Assembly (NCBI GenBank): GCA_900323505.1
Contig: OOIN01000011.1
Span: 868,001-932,000, forward strand
Length of the DNA: 64,000 bases
Reading direction: 5' to 3'
Origin: Ustilago trichophora
Lineage: Eukaryota > Basidiomycota > Ustilaginomycetes > Ustilaginales > Ustilaginaceae
The position numbers and the translations under genes were made by a program. The notes under the pieces are model-generated. The model was not told the DNA's origin, did not search any database, and saw nothing but the letters and a program-made list of their open reading frames with translations. Positions 21,877 to 31,809 of this stretch are shown piece after piece; position 1 is the stretch's first letter; each line of letters starts with the position of its first letter.

Positions 21877-22736
21877 GGTGCCGGTAGTGTATATATAGGT
21901 GCTTGTTGCAGCTGTGATGGAGGATGTGCGTCCAGGATGCGATAGGCTATTCGTTTTGTCCACCAGGTGGTGGTGGTACGTGCCGGAGGAAGTGGCCAAA
22001 CGATAACCGAAAAGGAAATGTGGCCAGCGAACGAACCGTAGCCAGCCGGAAATGTCGTCGTCGATTCGTAATAGGAAAGGTGATAGGAGACAGGAACGGT
22101 GAGGCGAGTGCAAGGGTTTCGGAAGAAGCTTCGTGACACCAACTTGGACGACATCCAAAAGCAGAGCGAGAGCAAGCCAGAATGTGTGTCCTGTGTGTGT
22201 GTGTTGGCATTGCGCTCAAACCTCGCTCGTCATTTGGACCAGCTGGCAATACGTGGACTCAAACCCAAATTTCAGTGATGTTAGAGTCCTCCCTTTCTCT
22301 CTAATGTTTCCTCTTTCACCCTTACATTTCCTTCAAAAATGAAGAAACTGCTGCTTCAAAGCAACACAGCAACGCCTTGTGTGTGTGTGCGTGTGTGTGG
22401 TCGCAATTCAAATTTTGCACTCCAAAAAGAAGCTTGCGGAATCGATCACTACAAAATTGTCCAAATCAGCAAGGCAGTCGAATACAAAATCACAAAGACT
22501 GCGCGTTCTCTCTGTGTGTGCTTTTGTGTGGTGGCTAAAAAGCAGAGGCCGATGTTGGTTTGGAATTTTTGAGCTTCGCACGCACACACACACTTCTGAC
22601 ACACACCTACGCCTCTCTTTGTTGGTCTCTGAGTAACATACCTAGCCGCTCAGCGTTCTACTTTTTTTTCCTCCACTACCATCAACCTTTCACACACATT
22701 CTCGATTCATCGCAGTAACCATCACTATAGACAAAG
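21877..22736. promoter_or_regulatory. Divergent promoter region of EMP24 and YRB1
   Basis: This is an 860-base head-to-head interval. It contains GT runs at about 22192-22204 and 22379-22399 and a CA run at about 22580-22593, then a C/T-rich leader before YRB1. No ORF with family resemblance. Confidence 0.55.
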
Positions 22737-23460
22737 ATGGCCGACACCGAAGCTACCAAGCCCACTGTTGACGCTGTAAGTGCTCCATTCACAATGCAAG
22801 TGGTCGAATCTATCATGTGAATCATGCCGCTGACTGACTCTGATCTCTATGTGCTTGGGGACGCTACTTTGGGTTTTGGGATGGGTTTAGACCGAGCAGG
22901 CCGGTGCAGCTGCTGCCTCCGAGGAGCCCGAGAACGACCCTCACTTTGAACCTGTCATCAAGCTCGAAAACCAGGTCGAAGTCAAGACTCACGAAGAAGA
23001 TGAAGAAGTCACCTTCAAGATGCGCGCCAAGCTCTTCCGATTCGACAAGGACGCAAAGGAGTGGAAGGAGCGCGGTACCGGAGACGTGCGTCTTCTCGAA
23101 CACAAGCAGACACACAAGGTTCGTCTCGTCATGCGTCGTGACAAGACGTTGAAAGTTTGCGCCAACCACTACGTTACCAGCGACATGAAGCTTAGCCCCA
23201 ATGTTGGATCGGACCGCTCTTGGGTCTACAACGTTGCAGCTGATGTTGCGGATGGTGAGCCTACGGCCGAGACGCTCGCCATCAGATTTGCCAACTCGGA
23301 GAACGCGAATGGGTTCAAGGATGCCTTTGAGTCTGCTCAGAAGAAGAACGCCGGTGGAAAGGGCGATGCGCCAGCAGTCGAGCACAAGAAGGAAGAGGAG
23401 AAGAAGGACGACTCCAAGTCTGAGGACAAGAAGGACGAGGAGGAGGCCAAGAAGGAGTAA
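22737..23460 (+). CDS. YRB1: Ran-specific GTPase-activating co-factor RanBP1/Yrb1
   Basis: Yrb1 binds Ran-GTP and stimulates RanGAP, releasing Ran from export and import receptors on the cytoplasmic side of nuclear pores. The gene is join(22737..22775,22891..23460), 202 residues. Exon 1 encodes only 13 residues ([13 protein letters not shown]). The 115-bp intron has donor GTAAGT and acceptor GTTTAG. The Ran-binding domain starts [10 protein letters not shown] and contains [19 protein letters not shown] and [15 protein letters not shown], the most conserved RanBD segments. The tail is a Lys/Glu/Asp-rich charged stretch (last ~40 residues) typical of fungal Yrb1. Length matches yeast Yrb1 (201 aa). 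Confidence 0.96.
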
Positions 23461-23886
23461 ATCAGAGATTAACAACCAAGCATGACAAGGAGCAAAAGCC
23501 TTCAAGCTGTAACCCAAGCTGCTGCATCGTTTTCTCCCCAGCCCCCGAAAGAGGCATTCTCGACATCAACAACGCAAACCAGATCACTCTCTGCCACCTT
23601 GCCGACCGACAAGAAAATCATAAGGAAGACTCGAAAAAGCAACGGGTTGATATCCCCTTCAAGCTTTCTCCACCTTGCAAATCTCTTTTCTGTTCCATTT
23701 TGACCCCCCCTTTTCCGTAGCCTTTCAGATCAAACGCATGCCAAAAGAAACTCAATCTCAAGCCGTTTCTACCAAGGAGACTCGCAACTTTTCTGTGCCG
23801 TACAGTCACTTTCGCACAAGAGGGTCACGTTTGGGTGTCATTTTCGTGACAAAACAACTCGATTTGAGCGGGGTTTTTTGTGACGA
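23461..23886. other. Convergent intergenic region, YRB1 and TFC1 3' ends
   Basis: This is 426 bases between convergent stops. It contains no supported ORF, repeat or RNA. Confidence 0.5.
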
Positions 23887-25962
23887 TCACATGAGAGACG
23901 GATCAATATCAGCGACTCCACTTTGAACTGCTTCTGTCTGTGTCTCTGCCCCTACATCAGCAGCAGTAGCACTGGCAGCATCTTCCTCCCTCCACCTATT
24001 TCTCACCCTCTCGACAATCTTGCCCAACGCTTCCTCCTCCAAAGGCTTACCACTGTCCAACAACGCTTTGAATCTCGCCGTGACAAGCGCACGAATCAAC
24101 TCGAGAGCCCTACGACTATACCAACCCGTCTCGGCATCGTACGTCTCCCTCAACCATTGAATCCCAATAGGTTGCAAGGCCAATATCGAATGCTGTGGAA
24201 GATCCTCATCGTTCGTACGCCAAATGTACGGCTTGATCAGGGGATCTTCAACATCGCACAGTTGAAAATTGCCAACGTGACGATGTAATGTGGTTCCATC
24301 AAAGAGGTGGGTCGTTCTGGTTCTCTTACCTCCTCCACCGGGCAGAGGGAGGACGCTGGATCGGGAAAGGGGAGCTTCTTCCTCTTCTTCTTCTACGGCA
24401 AGGTCTTCGATGAGACCACCAACACCAACACCAACACCGCCACCACGGGAAGCTTGTCCTTGCAACCTAGATTCACGACCGACAGGACCACCCCTTAGGA
24501 AAATCCTCTGGTAAATTCTACTACTCGCATCCGTCCGTACATCGTATCCAAACCTCACAATCGTATCCCTCCAAGGTCCACCCACCATCGAATACCCCAC
24601 CAGCGCATAGTAGACCTTTTCATTATTCCCATGCACCTCGTTCAACTCTGCCTCGCTCAGCTGATTCTTCAGCGCTACCCGAGACCACATCGGCCTCTCC
24701 AGCAGCAACTCCCTCAACCGCGCCAACACTTTGGGCTCACATCGATGCTCGATCCTCACCACATCCTGGAGCGGTTTGGTGGGCACTTTGGTATCTCGTC
24801 CAACGCGAAATGGCTGCGGGGCAATGTTGGATAGACGTACCCGGTTGACGAAGCGCTGCATCTGGCCTGGTTGCAGATCGCTGCGCTTCAGGGCGTGGGC
24901 GAAAGAGGCGCTGGTGGATGGTCTTGTCGTGAGATGTGTCGGTGTGGGCACATTGCGAAGCTCACTGTACGGCGTCTGCTGGAAAGCGTAGTTGAAGGGT
25001 ACGTCCATTCGGCTGAAGAACGCAGGCGGCACCATGTGAAGGTTGCTCTGCGTGGAACCATCGGGGTGGGAGATCCGGTAGTCTTCCAGCTGTCGAGGAA
25101 TGCGGAATTGTTGAAATGCGGCGAGGTCCATTGTTGCCAGGGCTTTGTGAAGAGCCATGACTGGGTCGAGTTGTGATTCGGCAGAAGAGGAGCAAGTGGA
25201 GATGTTGGGCTGGAAAGCGAAATCCGCCATGCTACGAAAGCGAACTGTGTTGGTGGCCATGCCGAGGATTTCGATGCAGTACTCCTTTTTGATTCGGCCT
25301 GTGTAGCGGCTGCGTTTGTTTTGCTGTACATCTTCGCCGGTACCGTTTCTCTGTTCTGATTGGGGCTGGTGAAGGTCAAGATCGGCTTCTGCGAACAATG
25401 CTGGATCGAGGGCCATTTCTTCCTCTTGCGCCGACGCATGCTCTGACTGTGTGGATTCCTCTGCAGATCCTCTCTTTCGCTTACGCTTCTGCCTCCACGT
25501 CCGCCTAACGATCCTCACAACGATGTTATGCGTCGGTACCACCTCGCCTATCAACGGCGCCCTGTATACTTGATCGATACCATCATCTGTTCGCTCTGCT
25601 GCAGGCGCAGAGGCATATGCACCGAGTCTGCATTCGATCACTTTGATTCCCTCGTTCAGGATCTTGGCGAGGAAATTGAGCCCCTCATGCGGGCTACTCG
25701 TCAAAGGGGGCAGGGCGGATGGATGTAATGTTGAAAGAGCACGCTCGAGGCTGGTGGAGGCCTGGCTTGAAGGTGAAGAAGAGGAAGTCGAAGCAATGAC
25801 ATCGTCAGAGAGAATACCAGGATATTCGATGTTGAGCAAAGTTGTCGAAGGGATGGATTGGGGCTTGACGAATCGAGGTGCCGATTGTGTGGTGTTGGTG
25901 GTGCTGTCGATGTCTGCATCAAGGGCCCTGGCTTTGCCCTTGGCTGCTGAGGAGGCGGACAT
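23887..25962 (-). CDS. TFC1: Transcription factor IIIC subunit 5 (tau95/Tfc1/Sfc1)
   Basis: This is a subunit of TFIIIC that helps recognise the A-box of tRNA genes for RNA polymerase III. It is a 691-residue single exon. Family landmarks are an N-terminal NIEYPGIL motif, the dimerisation-region segment around residues 110-160, the central ERPMWSRVALKNQL helix-turn-helix-like element and the following tyrosine-rich GGPWRDTIVRFGYD segment. Near the C-terminus, LFDGTTLHRHVGNFQLCD and DPLIKPYI match the GTF3C5/Tfc1 C-terminal domain. Low-complexity Ser and Glu inserts occur at ~60-75 and ~535. It is head-to-head with POL12 (456 bases apart). Identification rests on motif resemblance; the closest alternative would be no annotation rather than another family. 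Confidence 0.85.
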   Translation of the reverse strand: MSASSAAKGKARALDADIDSTTNTTQSAPRFVKPQSIPSTTLLNIEYPGILSDDVIASTSSSSPSSQASTSLERALSTLHPSALPPLTSSPHEGLNFLAKILNEGIKVIECRLGAYASAPAAERTDDGIDQVYRAPLIGEVVPTHNIVVRIVRRTWRQKRKRKRGSAEESTQSEHASAQEEEMALDPALFAEADLDLHQPQSEQRNGTGEDVQQNKRSRYTGRIKKEYCIEILGMATNTVRFRSMADFAFQPNISTCSSSAESQLDPVMALHKALATMDLAAFQQFRIPRQLEDYRISHPDGSTQSNLHMVPPAFFSRMDVPFNYAFQQTPYSELRNVPTPTHLTTRPSTSASFAHALKRSDLQPGQMQRFVNRVRLSNIAPQPFRVGRDTKVPTKPLQDVVRIEHRCEPKVLARLRELLLERPMWSRVALKNQLSEAELNEVHGNNEKVYYALVGYSMVGGPWRDTIVRFGYDVRTDASSRIYQRIFLRGGPVGRESRLQGQASRGGGVGVGVGGLIEDLAVEEEEEEAPLSRSSVLPLPGGGGKRTRTTHLFDGTTLHRHVGNFQLCDVEDPLIKPYIWRTNDEDLPQHSILALQPIGIQWLRETYDAETGWYSRRALELIRALVTARFKALLDSGKPLEEEALGKIVERVRNRWREEDAASATAADVGAETQTEAVQSGVADIDPSLM

Positions 25963-26418
25963 GATGAGTGTCGGACGCTATGAGATCGATTCGGGGCAGC
26001 TGTTCATGGCTATATCCTTATTAAAATGTCGAAGCTTGAATGGATGGATGGTGAGAAGAGGTGTCAAAGAGCTCAAGTGGACCCTTGAAAGCTCTTTGAT
26101 CCAAATCAAGCGTTCAAGGTGGAGCCACCAATCTCACTCCCGAGATCCGCGTTTTTCGGGCAGATTCATCAACGCGACGCGGTTGTCGCCACAAAATGTG
26201 TATTTCAACAACTCGTGTTCGACAGGCAAAGGGAGAGCAACACTTTTGCCAACGCGTGCGTTTGTTGGCTTTTGGCTGAGTTCTTTGATCCTACACCATC
26301 ATCAGCACCTTCGCGCCCTTCCTCTTTCTGTCCTTCTCTCTCTATTCCACACCTACACTATCGCGATCTCAATCTCCTCAGAGTCCACCTCGAAGAAATC
26401 GCGCGCGCGCAAGCAAAC
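25963..26418. promoter_or_regulatory. Divergent promoter region of TFC1 and POL12
   Basis: A short 456-base shared promoter for two nuclear-machinery genes. A CG-alternating run (about 26400-26410) lies just before the POL12 start. The POL12 frame is open upstream to 26119 with no family resemblance. An ACGCGT-type hexamer (MluI cell-cycle box-like core) appears as AACGCGA at 26171-26177 and AACGCGT at 26251-26257. The latter sits about 165 bases before the POL12 ATG; its function is speculative. Confidence 0.45.
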
Positions 26419-28668
26419 ATGGTGGCGTCCGAACTCACCCTCCGCCTCTCCCAGCACTTTGGCGCATACATCGCCTCTGACCCTTCCTTGCTCTCGGAAA
26501 CCACCTCGATCTGCACCCACTACGGCGTTACACCCGAAGACCTCTTTTACAAGTGGGAGGCATTTGCATTTAACCACAAGCTGCCCAAGTCCGAACCGTT
26601 GACCATCGACCATGCCAGAGAGCTGCGCAAGATCATTGCTGCCAGCATCAACACTCCAGCCCATGCAGGCCAGGAGGCACAGACACCGTTGAAACCCTCC
26701 AGCGCGCTGAATAGGGACTTGGGGGCGATGCTGGGGATCAAGGGGACTCCGATGAAGAATGTCGGTGGGGCAGGAGGAGGAGTAGGAGTAGGAGGGGGGA
26801 ATGCGTTCCAGACACCGGTTAGGAGTGGTGCGACATCGTCGAATTCTTATTCGCCCTTTGGTGGACCTGGTGCTACACCTGCTACCGCGTCTGCGTATAG
26901 GCCATCGGCAGGAAGCAGAGATGTGGATGTGCACATGTCTGACATTGACTCGCCTCTCCGTCCTACTTCTACCACCACCTCGTCTTCGTCCTCGTCCTCC
27001 AAACACCCCCGCTATTCGATCCTAGAATCCCTCAACGAGCATCTCCCCCTCACCGGATCCGGTTCTCAACTCGCACCTCCTACCAACAAGAAACCGCGCG
27101 TCTCCCTTGCCATGGCTACCGATCCGAAAGCGTGGAACTACCGCTACATGTTTGAGAAAAAGGGGGAACGATCTCAAGTCCTCGATGACCGAATCGACGA
27201 CTACGCCTCGTTGCTTCGCACCTCGTACAATCTTGACGAGAGCGAGGAGTTTGGTGACCCGTCTTTGCCCTCTCAAGAACCGATTTGGGTAGTTGGTCGC
27301 ATTTGCCCCGCTCTACCCGCACCTCAAAGTTCGGCCGGTGAAGCGATGCGCGCCAAAGCGGCCGCACGATCTTTGTCGAAATCCGCCGCCGACAAGGAGA
27401 CTGACGAAAGTGCCATCTTTGGCCTTCCCAAACTGTCCGAGACGGGAGTGGTGCTCGAAAGCTCGCGCATGATGGGTTCGGGGAATCGGACTCCGCTCGT
27501 ATTCAACAAGGGATGCATCGTCAAGCACACGCCGCAGGATGTGGGCACCGGTGGGGCAGCTACCACTCTGAGCCTTTTTCCTGGGGCGATCGTCATGTGT
27601 AGAGGAATCAATGCAGGAGCCGACAAGTTTAGCGTAGACGAGATCTGTTTCCCTCCCCCGTTGCCGTTGGCGGTTCATACGGTGGATGAGGCTTTGGATC
27701 ATGGATATGCTGCCCACAAGTTGAATGGGAGTGCGCTCAATGTGGTTGTTGCCTCGGGACCGTTTGGGGGGGATCAAGATTTGGAGTTTGAACAGTGGCA
27801 TAGGTTGATGGATGAATTGGAAGCTGGAGGATTGCCCACTTCTTCTTCCTCTGTCGCAGAAGGAGGAGGCAGGAGAGGTGTACCGGATACACTCATCCTT
27901 ACGGGACCTTTCATCTCCTCATCCCATCCACTTTTACCCTTCAGCAACGAACTACCTGGTGAACTTTTTGCACGACACTTTTCCAGCCGCCTAACCACGC
28001 TCACCACGAAATACCCTTCGACAATGGTAGTTTTGATCCCTAGCACCGACGATATTCTCAACATCCACACTGCCTATCCGCAACCGTCGTTTTCCAAGGA
28101 GGACAGTTCTGGAATCATGGCTCTGCCCAAAGCGCGCGTACGATGCTTACCCAATCCTAGCGTATTCTACATCAACGAGCTGGTTGTTGGAGTCACCACT
28201 GCTGATAGTTTGGGAGACATTAAGAGCGAAGAGATGGTTTTACGGATTGAAGCCTCTCCCAGCACATCTTGCCCTTCTTCGGTGAAGGAAAGTATCGCAT
28301 ATAAGAACAAAGAAACAAACACCCGCTACACACGATGCATATTATCCCAAAGATCCTTCTATCCACTCTACCCTCCACCTACCTCGCAATCCCTCTCCTA
28401 CGATACATCCCACAGTCATCTGCTCAACTTCCCAGCAGTAACACCAGACCTTTTGATCCTACCAAGCGCCAAACTCTCGAAACCTTTTATAAGAGTCGTA
28501 AACAGCGCAACCGTCATCCAACCCGGTTCCATCACAACAACCAATCCAACCATCGCTTGCATCCATATCAACCCTATTCAAAAACACAAGTTGAACCAGT
28601 TGGATACTCATGATACCATCAATTCCAACTTGTACGATAGAGCCAGGATTGACATTGTTTCTCTTTAA
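26419..28668 (+). CDS. POL12: DNA polymerase alpha subunit B
   Basis: This is the regulatory B subunit of the polymerase alpha-primase complex, needed to start Okazaki fragments. It has 749 residues in one exon; the chosen ATG begins MVASELTLRLSQHFG. The N-terminal helical Pol alpha B domain (residues 1-80) is followed by a Gly/Ser-rich linker (~100-200). The OB-fold segment starts WNYRYMFEKKGERSQVLDDRI. The inactive calcineurin-like phosphoesterase domain follows, with VVVASGPFGG, DTLILTGPFISSSHPL and VVLIPSTDDI. The C-terminus has the characteristic SQRSFYPLYPPP and DTSHSHLLNFPAVTPDLLILPS segments. The linker is longer than in yeast. Codon composition swings between G-rich (26700-26930, 27600-27880) and C-rich blocks. 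Confidence 0.93.
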   Translation: MVASELTLRLSQHFGAYIASDPSLLSETTSICTHYGVTPEDLFYKWEAFAFNHKLPKSEPLTIDHARELRKIIAASINTPAHAGQEAQTPLKPSSALNRDLGAMLGIKGTPMKNVGGAGGGVGVGGGNAFQTPVRSGATSSNSYSPFGGPGATPATASAYRPSAGSRDVDVHMSDIDSPLRPTSTTTSSSSSSSKHPRYSILESLNEHLPLTGSGSQLAPPTNKKPRVSLAMATDPKAWNYRYMFEKKGERSQVLDDRIDDYASLLRTSYNLDESEEFGDPSLPSQEPIWVVGRICPALPAPQSSAGEAMRAKAAARSLSKSAADKETDESAIFGLPKLSETGVVLESSRMMGSGNRTPLVFNKGCIVKHTPQDVGTGGAATTLSLFPGAIVMCRGINAGADKFSVDEICFPPPLPLAVHTVDEALDHGYAAHKLNGSALNVVVASGPFGGDQDLEFEQWHRLMDELEAGGLPTSSSSVAEGGGRRGVPDTLILTGPFISSSHPLLPFSNELPGELFARHFSSRLTTLTTKYPSTMVVLIPSTDDILNIHTAYPQPSFSKEDSSGIMALPKARVRCLPNPSVFYINELVVGVTTADSLGDIKSEEMVLRIEASPSTSCPSSVKESIAYKNKETNTRYTRCILSQRSFYPLYPPPTSQSLSYDTSHSHLLNFPAVTPDLLILPSAKLSKPFIRVVNSATVIQPGSITTTNPTIACIHINPIQKHKLNQLDTHDTINSNLYDRARIDIVSL

Positions 28669-29018
28669 CATTCTCTGAATCTAGACCTACTTTCAGCTAC
28701 TTCCCCCACACCGCACTGTACAGTAGATATCTTTTCACTGCAAACATCGTCCTTGACCGTCAACTTGATGCAATGTGTCAGAAACATCCCCCCCATCACC
28801 TTCCTCACAACAACCACATCACAACGCATCAAACACCCTGACCATTCACACCTGCCTCATGAAACAAACCCCTCAAAAAAAAAAAAAAAAAAACAAAAAA
28901 AACAAAAAAAAAAAAAAAAACAACAAAGCTTATGCAATTGTATGAATGCTACAAATAAAAACGACGAGATGATGCAAAAGAAGACGAAAGAGGGGAAAAA
29001 CAAAAGAATGGCAGTGTT
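28669..29018. other. Convergent intergenic region, POL12 and BTG-protein 3' ends
   Basis: This is 350 bases with an ACTGTACAGTAG motif (28715-28726), a long interrupted poly-A tract and an AATAAA (28954-28959). Only 3' UTR functions are supported. Confidence 0.55.
28875..28920. repeat. Interrupted poly-A tract (A19 C A8 C A17)
   Basis: A 46-base tract is all A except for two C residues. It lies between two convergent 3' ends. Confidence 0.95.
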
Positions 29019-30998
29019 TTAAACCATTTGCAAGCGGGTCAAATTGGACTGTAGTTCAAGACCAAATTCGATCTGCTGGTGGATGTCAAGTTTGAGATGC
29101 GAAGTTTGGACGTCAAGACGCTTAACGGGCGAAGAGGTGGCGCTGGAGTAGCAGCTCGAGTCGGTATAATCGGTCGAGGTGGTGGGAGTAGAGCAGCGAG
29201 AGATGGAATCTCCTTCGTCGGTGGAGGATTCGACGAGTTGGTCGGTGCAAGTTGAATCGAGCGCGCGAAGGGCGGCTGCTTGACGACGGGCGGCTCTGCC
29301 TGCGCCTCTACCGCGAGAGCGTCGACCTCGAGAGCGCAACCGACGACGATGTTGTCCGTTGACCAGCGACGATTCTTCATCGTCGTCAATCGAGACCGAG
29401 TTGCAAGTGGGCACTTCGGAAAGCTCCATGGACATCATCAAAGGGAGCTGCTGCTGGTTTGGGCTGTAGCGAGCATACTGCTGCTGGTGCTGCTGCTGAG
29501 CCGGCGCAGGTCGGAAACCATAGGGAGTGGGCAAGTTCCCGTAACCCATGATTGTGGTTGTCGCTCGTTGCGGTTGTGGAGCATACACCTGCTGCTGCTG
29601 TTGCTGTTGCTGGTAACCCATATGCTGAAAATGCTGAGGCGCAGGAGGAAGAGGAACAGTCGTCGTCGGAGCGCTGTAGTTGGCACCGACGGTGAAGTGA
29701 TGCATCTGTCTCTGCGCCATATATGGCATGGGAGGAAGGAGCTGGTTGTGCAATCCAGCTTGAAGATGGCTGATGCTCTTCGAGTTGGAGTGTTGACGAT
29801 GGCGAGGGGGAGGTGCATTTTTAGCTGTTGTGCTACCTCCGAGACGAACGCCTCCACCGAGCACGCCGACGTTGCCATTGTCGTGGGTGGTATAGTTGCA
29901 CTTGACCGGGGTCGATGAAACAACAGACTTGGCGGACTGAAGCTTGGAAGCAGGGGTGGCGACGAAACCTGCACCGAGCAGCTGCGATGCAGCAGCATCC
30001 TTGGACACGTTGAGACCGAGCATGGGACCAGCAGCGCCAACCGTGACATCGCCTGCATGCTCGTCCTCCTCGTCCTCCTCATCGTCGTCAAAGAGTCGAA
30101 CCCCGGTAAACCTCTGTGTAGTATCGCCGATGGTGGTATCGTGAAGCGACTCGCGATCGTTGTTGTCGGAGCAGGGAGTGAACTGGCTCGAGGCAAGAGA
30201 AGACGAAGGCGAGCAAAGGCTAGGACAAGCTTCGGATTCGACCTCTGCTTCGAGGCCGCTCAGGCTGGTAGCGTCGGTAGATACGGTGTGGGTGCTCGAG
30301 AGGCTGACGCTGCGGACGAGACCGCCGCAGGAGCTGGAAGCGGAGGAAGAAGAGGTGGAGAGGGCACGGTTGTGGTGTGTGTTGGATTTGGGTCGAGCGT
30401 TGCTCATAATATGAACGGGGTATCGAGGTTGAGGAGTAGGTTTGACGATCGGGATTGGACGGGGAGCGCTGCTGACGGTGAGTTGGGGGACATTTCGTTC
30501 AACAGGGTTGGCAACCGTCATTTGACCCCACACGACGTGGATCGAGCTGCCGGATGCACCCGATTTGAGAGCGTCGAATTCGTACGACGACCTGCTGGCA
30601 CCTGGACCTCCACCGCTGCGAATAGCCACGCAGCCAGGGTCGATCCACATGGTAAACGCAAGAGGGAGCCACTCCAACGCGAGAGCGAGCACGTTGGCCT
30701 GGTGAGGATGAACAATCTCGCCGTCCTCTGCCTGAGCCTGTACGACGGAAGCAAACGCGCGCAAGAGATCTTTGTCGGCGCCTTCACCGGCTGGATGCAA
30801 CTGCCAAGCGACGGATCGTTGGGCTGAACCGCACTCTGGATCAGTAGGCTTCCAGCACTTTTGGCAGCGTTTCTCGAGGGCATCCTTGAGAGTCGAGGCA
30901 AACGCAGCGAGGGCATCGGGGGCGACGGGTTGGTGACGCTGGATGTGGGAGATGAGGCTGAGAATGTGCTCTACCGCTGCGGCGACTTCGTAGATCAT
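29019..30998 (-). CDS. BTG/Tob-domain protein with long poly-Q, low-complexity tail
   Basis: The 659-residue protein starts at MIYEVAAAVEHIL, matching the M-x-x-E-I/V start of the BTG domain. Box A-like sequence is CWKPTDPECGSAQRSV (W49, G57-S58), aligned with the animal HWYPE-P-GS--RCI pattern. The box B core LPLAFTMWIDPGCVAIRSG (W118) aligns with LP-DL-VWIDP-EVSY-IGE. A final strand, IHVVWG, follows. In animals this fold binds the Caf1/CNOT7 deadenylase and recruits CCR4-NOT to mRNA. The remaining ~500 residues are disordered: Ser-rich, acidic, a Gln7 run with Tyr/Pro/Gln-rich flanks (about residues 470-480), an Arg/Gly-rich patch (GRRSRGRGAGRAARR) and a conserved-looking C-terminus. The frame is open upstream to 31202, but that part is hydrophobic leader-like sequence. 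The family call is from motif alignment by eye. Confidence 0.78.
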   Translation of the reverse strand: MIYEVAAAVEHILSLISHIQRHQPVAPDALAAFASTLKDALEKRCQKCWKPTDPECGSAQRSVAWQLHPAGEGADKDLLRAFASVVQAQAEDGEIVHPHQANVLALALEWLPLAFTMWIDPGCVAIRSGGGPGASRSSYEFDALKSGASGSSIHVVWGQMTVANPVERNVPQLTVSSAPRPIPIVKPTPQPRYPVHIMSNARPKSNTHHNRALSTSSSSASSSCGGLVRSVSLSSTHTVSTDATSLSGLEAEVESEACPSLCSPSSSLASSQFTPCSDNNDRESLHDTTIGDTTQRFTGVRLFDDDEEDEEDEHAGDVTVGAAGPMLGLNVSKDAAASQLLGAGFVATPASKLQSAKSVVSSTPVKCNYTTHDNGNVGVLGGGVRLGGSTTAKNAPPPRHRQHSNSKSISHLQAGLHNQLLPPMPYMAQRQMHHFTVGANYSAPTTTVPLPPAPQHFQHMGYQQQQQQQQVYAPQPQRATTTIMGYGNLPTPYGFRPAPAQQQHQQQYARYSPNQQQLPLMMSMELSEVPTCNSVSIDDDEESSLVNGQHRRRLRSRGRRSRGRGAGRAARRQAAALRALDSTCTDQLVESSTDEGDSISRCSTPTTSTDYTDSSCYSSATSSPVKRLDVQTSHLKLDIHQQIEFGLELQSNLTRLQMV

Positions 30999-31478
30999 GA
31001 TATGTTTGGTAAGGGTGATGAGGAGATGGTTGTGTGTGGGGGGGATGCAAGACTGAGCTGGGAAGAATATGCAGTAGAGAAGATCGTAGTCGAATGAAAG
31101 TTGGGATTGAGCCAAGGTATCAAAGAATGATTGCAACGAGCTGATAGGAAGAGGGGGTGGTGAAAAAAGGAGCAAAGAAGATGATGCAATGGAGAATGGC
31201 AAGATAGGGAAATAGGGAAACCTCGATGATCGTATCCAGACGAGAAGGAGGAGCAGGAAGAAGGGGGAATATGTGTGGAGAGAGAGTGTGAGTGAAGAAT
31301 GCAGATTTAGAAAGTGGAGTTAGGGATACAGTTGGGTAGATATATGTAGAACGAGAAAGGGTAGAGAGTGTCGAGTGGACAAGAGCAATGATGACGAGCA
31401 GAGCAGAAGAGAGCGGTCTCGAGAGAGGTTGAGGAGGAGCGAGGAGCGAGGAGGAAAGAGGTGGGTCCACCATCTACA

Positions 31479-31508
31479 TTTTTTTTTTTTTAAAAAAAAA
31501 AACCCCCC
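31479..31508. repeat. T13-A11-C6 homopolymer junction
   Basis: Thirteen T are followed directly by eleven A and then six C. The T/A part is self-complementary. Confidence 0.95.
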
Positions 31509-31596
31509 ATAAAAGGCAGTTTGGGCGTGAAGTGGGATGGCGAACAGTGCATTTTGAGATGAGTGGATGATGATGAGACGTTTGACAGAGACTTTT

Positions 31597-31598
<2 letters not shown>

Positions 31599-31630
<32 letters not shown>
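31599..31630. repeat. Poly-T tract of 32 bases
   Basis: Uninterrupted T run; poly-A on the strand of the neighbouring BTG gene. Confidence 0.95.
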
Positions 31631-31631
<1 letters not shown>

Positions 31632-31791
31632 ACAAAAATGCTGGCCGAGATCCAGACGCAAGGTAACATGCATTGTAGAAATCTGCCGACCACGACATGT
31701 CAACTTTTACGTTTTAAAAAAAGAATACTGTAGGCCATTGACACATTTGGGCATTTGACCAGTCATCTGTACAAAGATGAAGAATTTGCCA

Positions 31792-31809
31792 ACACACACA
31801 CACACACAC
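31792..31809. repeat. (AC)9 microsatellite
   Basis: Nine AC units in the gene-free region. Confidence 0.9.

Noticed and set aside
21888..21896. TATATATA as TATA box of EMP24
   Set aside because: It lies only ~12-20 bases before the ATG, too close for a normal TATA-to-start distance.
25643..26602. Plus-strand frame spanning the TFC1 5' part and the POL12 start
   Set aside because: Crosses two real genes and a promoter; low-complexity, no family features.
29019..30998. PAM2 (PABP-binding) motif in the BTG-type protein, as in animal Tob
   Set aside because: A GLNVSKDAA...FVATP segment has some matching residues, but the spacing between LN, A and F-x-P does not fit PAM2.
30999..31202. Upstream extension of the BTG-type protein
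   Set aside because: Family proteins begin at the M-x-x-E motif; the extension is pyrimidine-rich leader.
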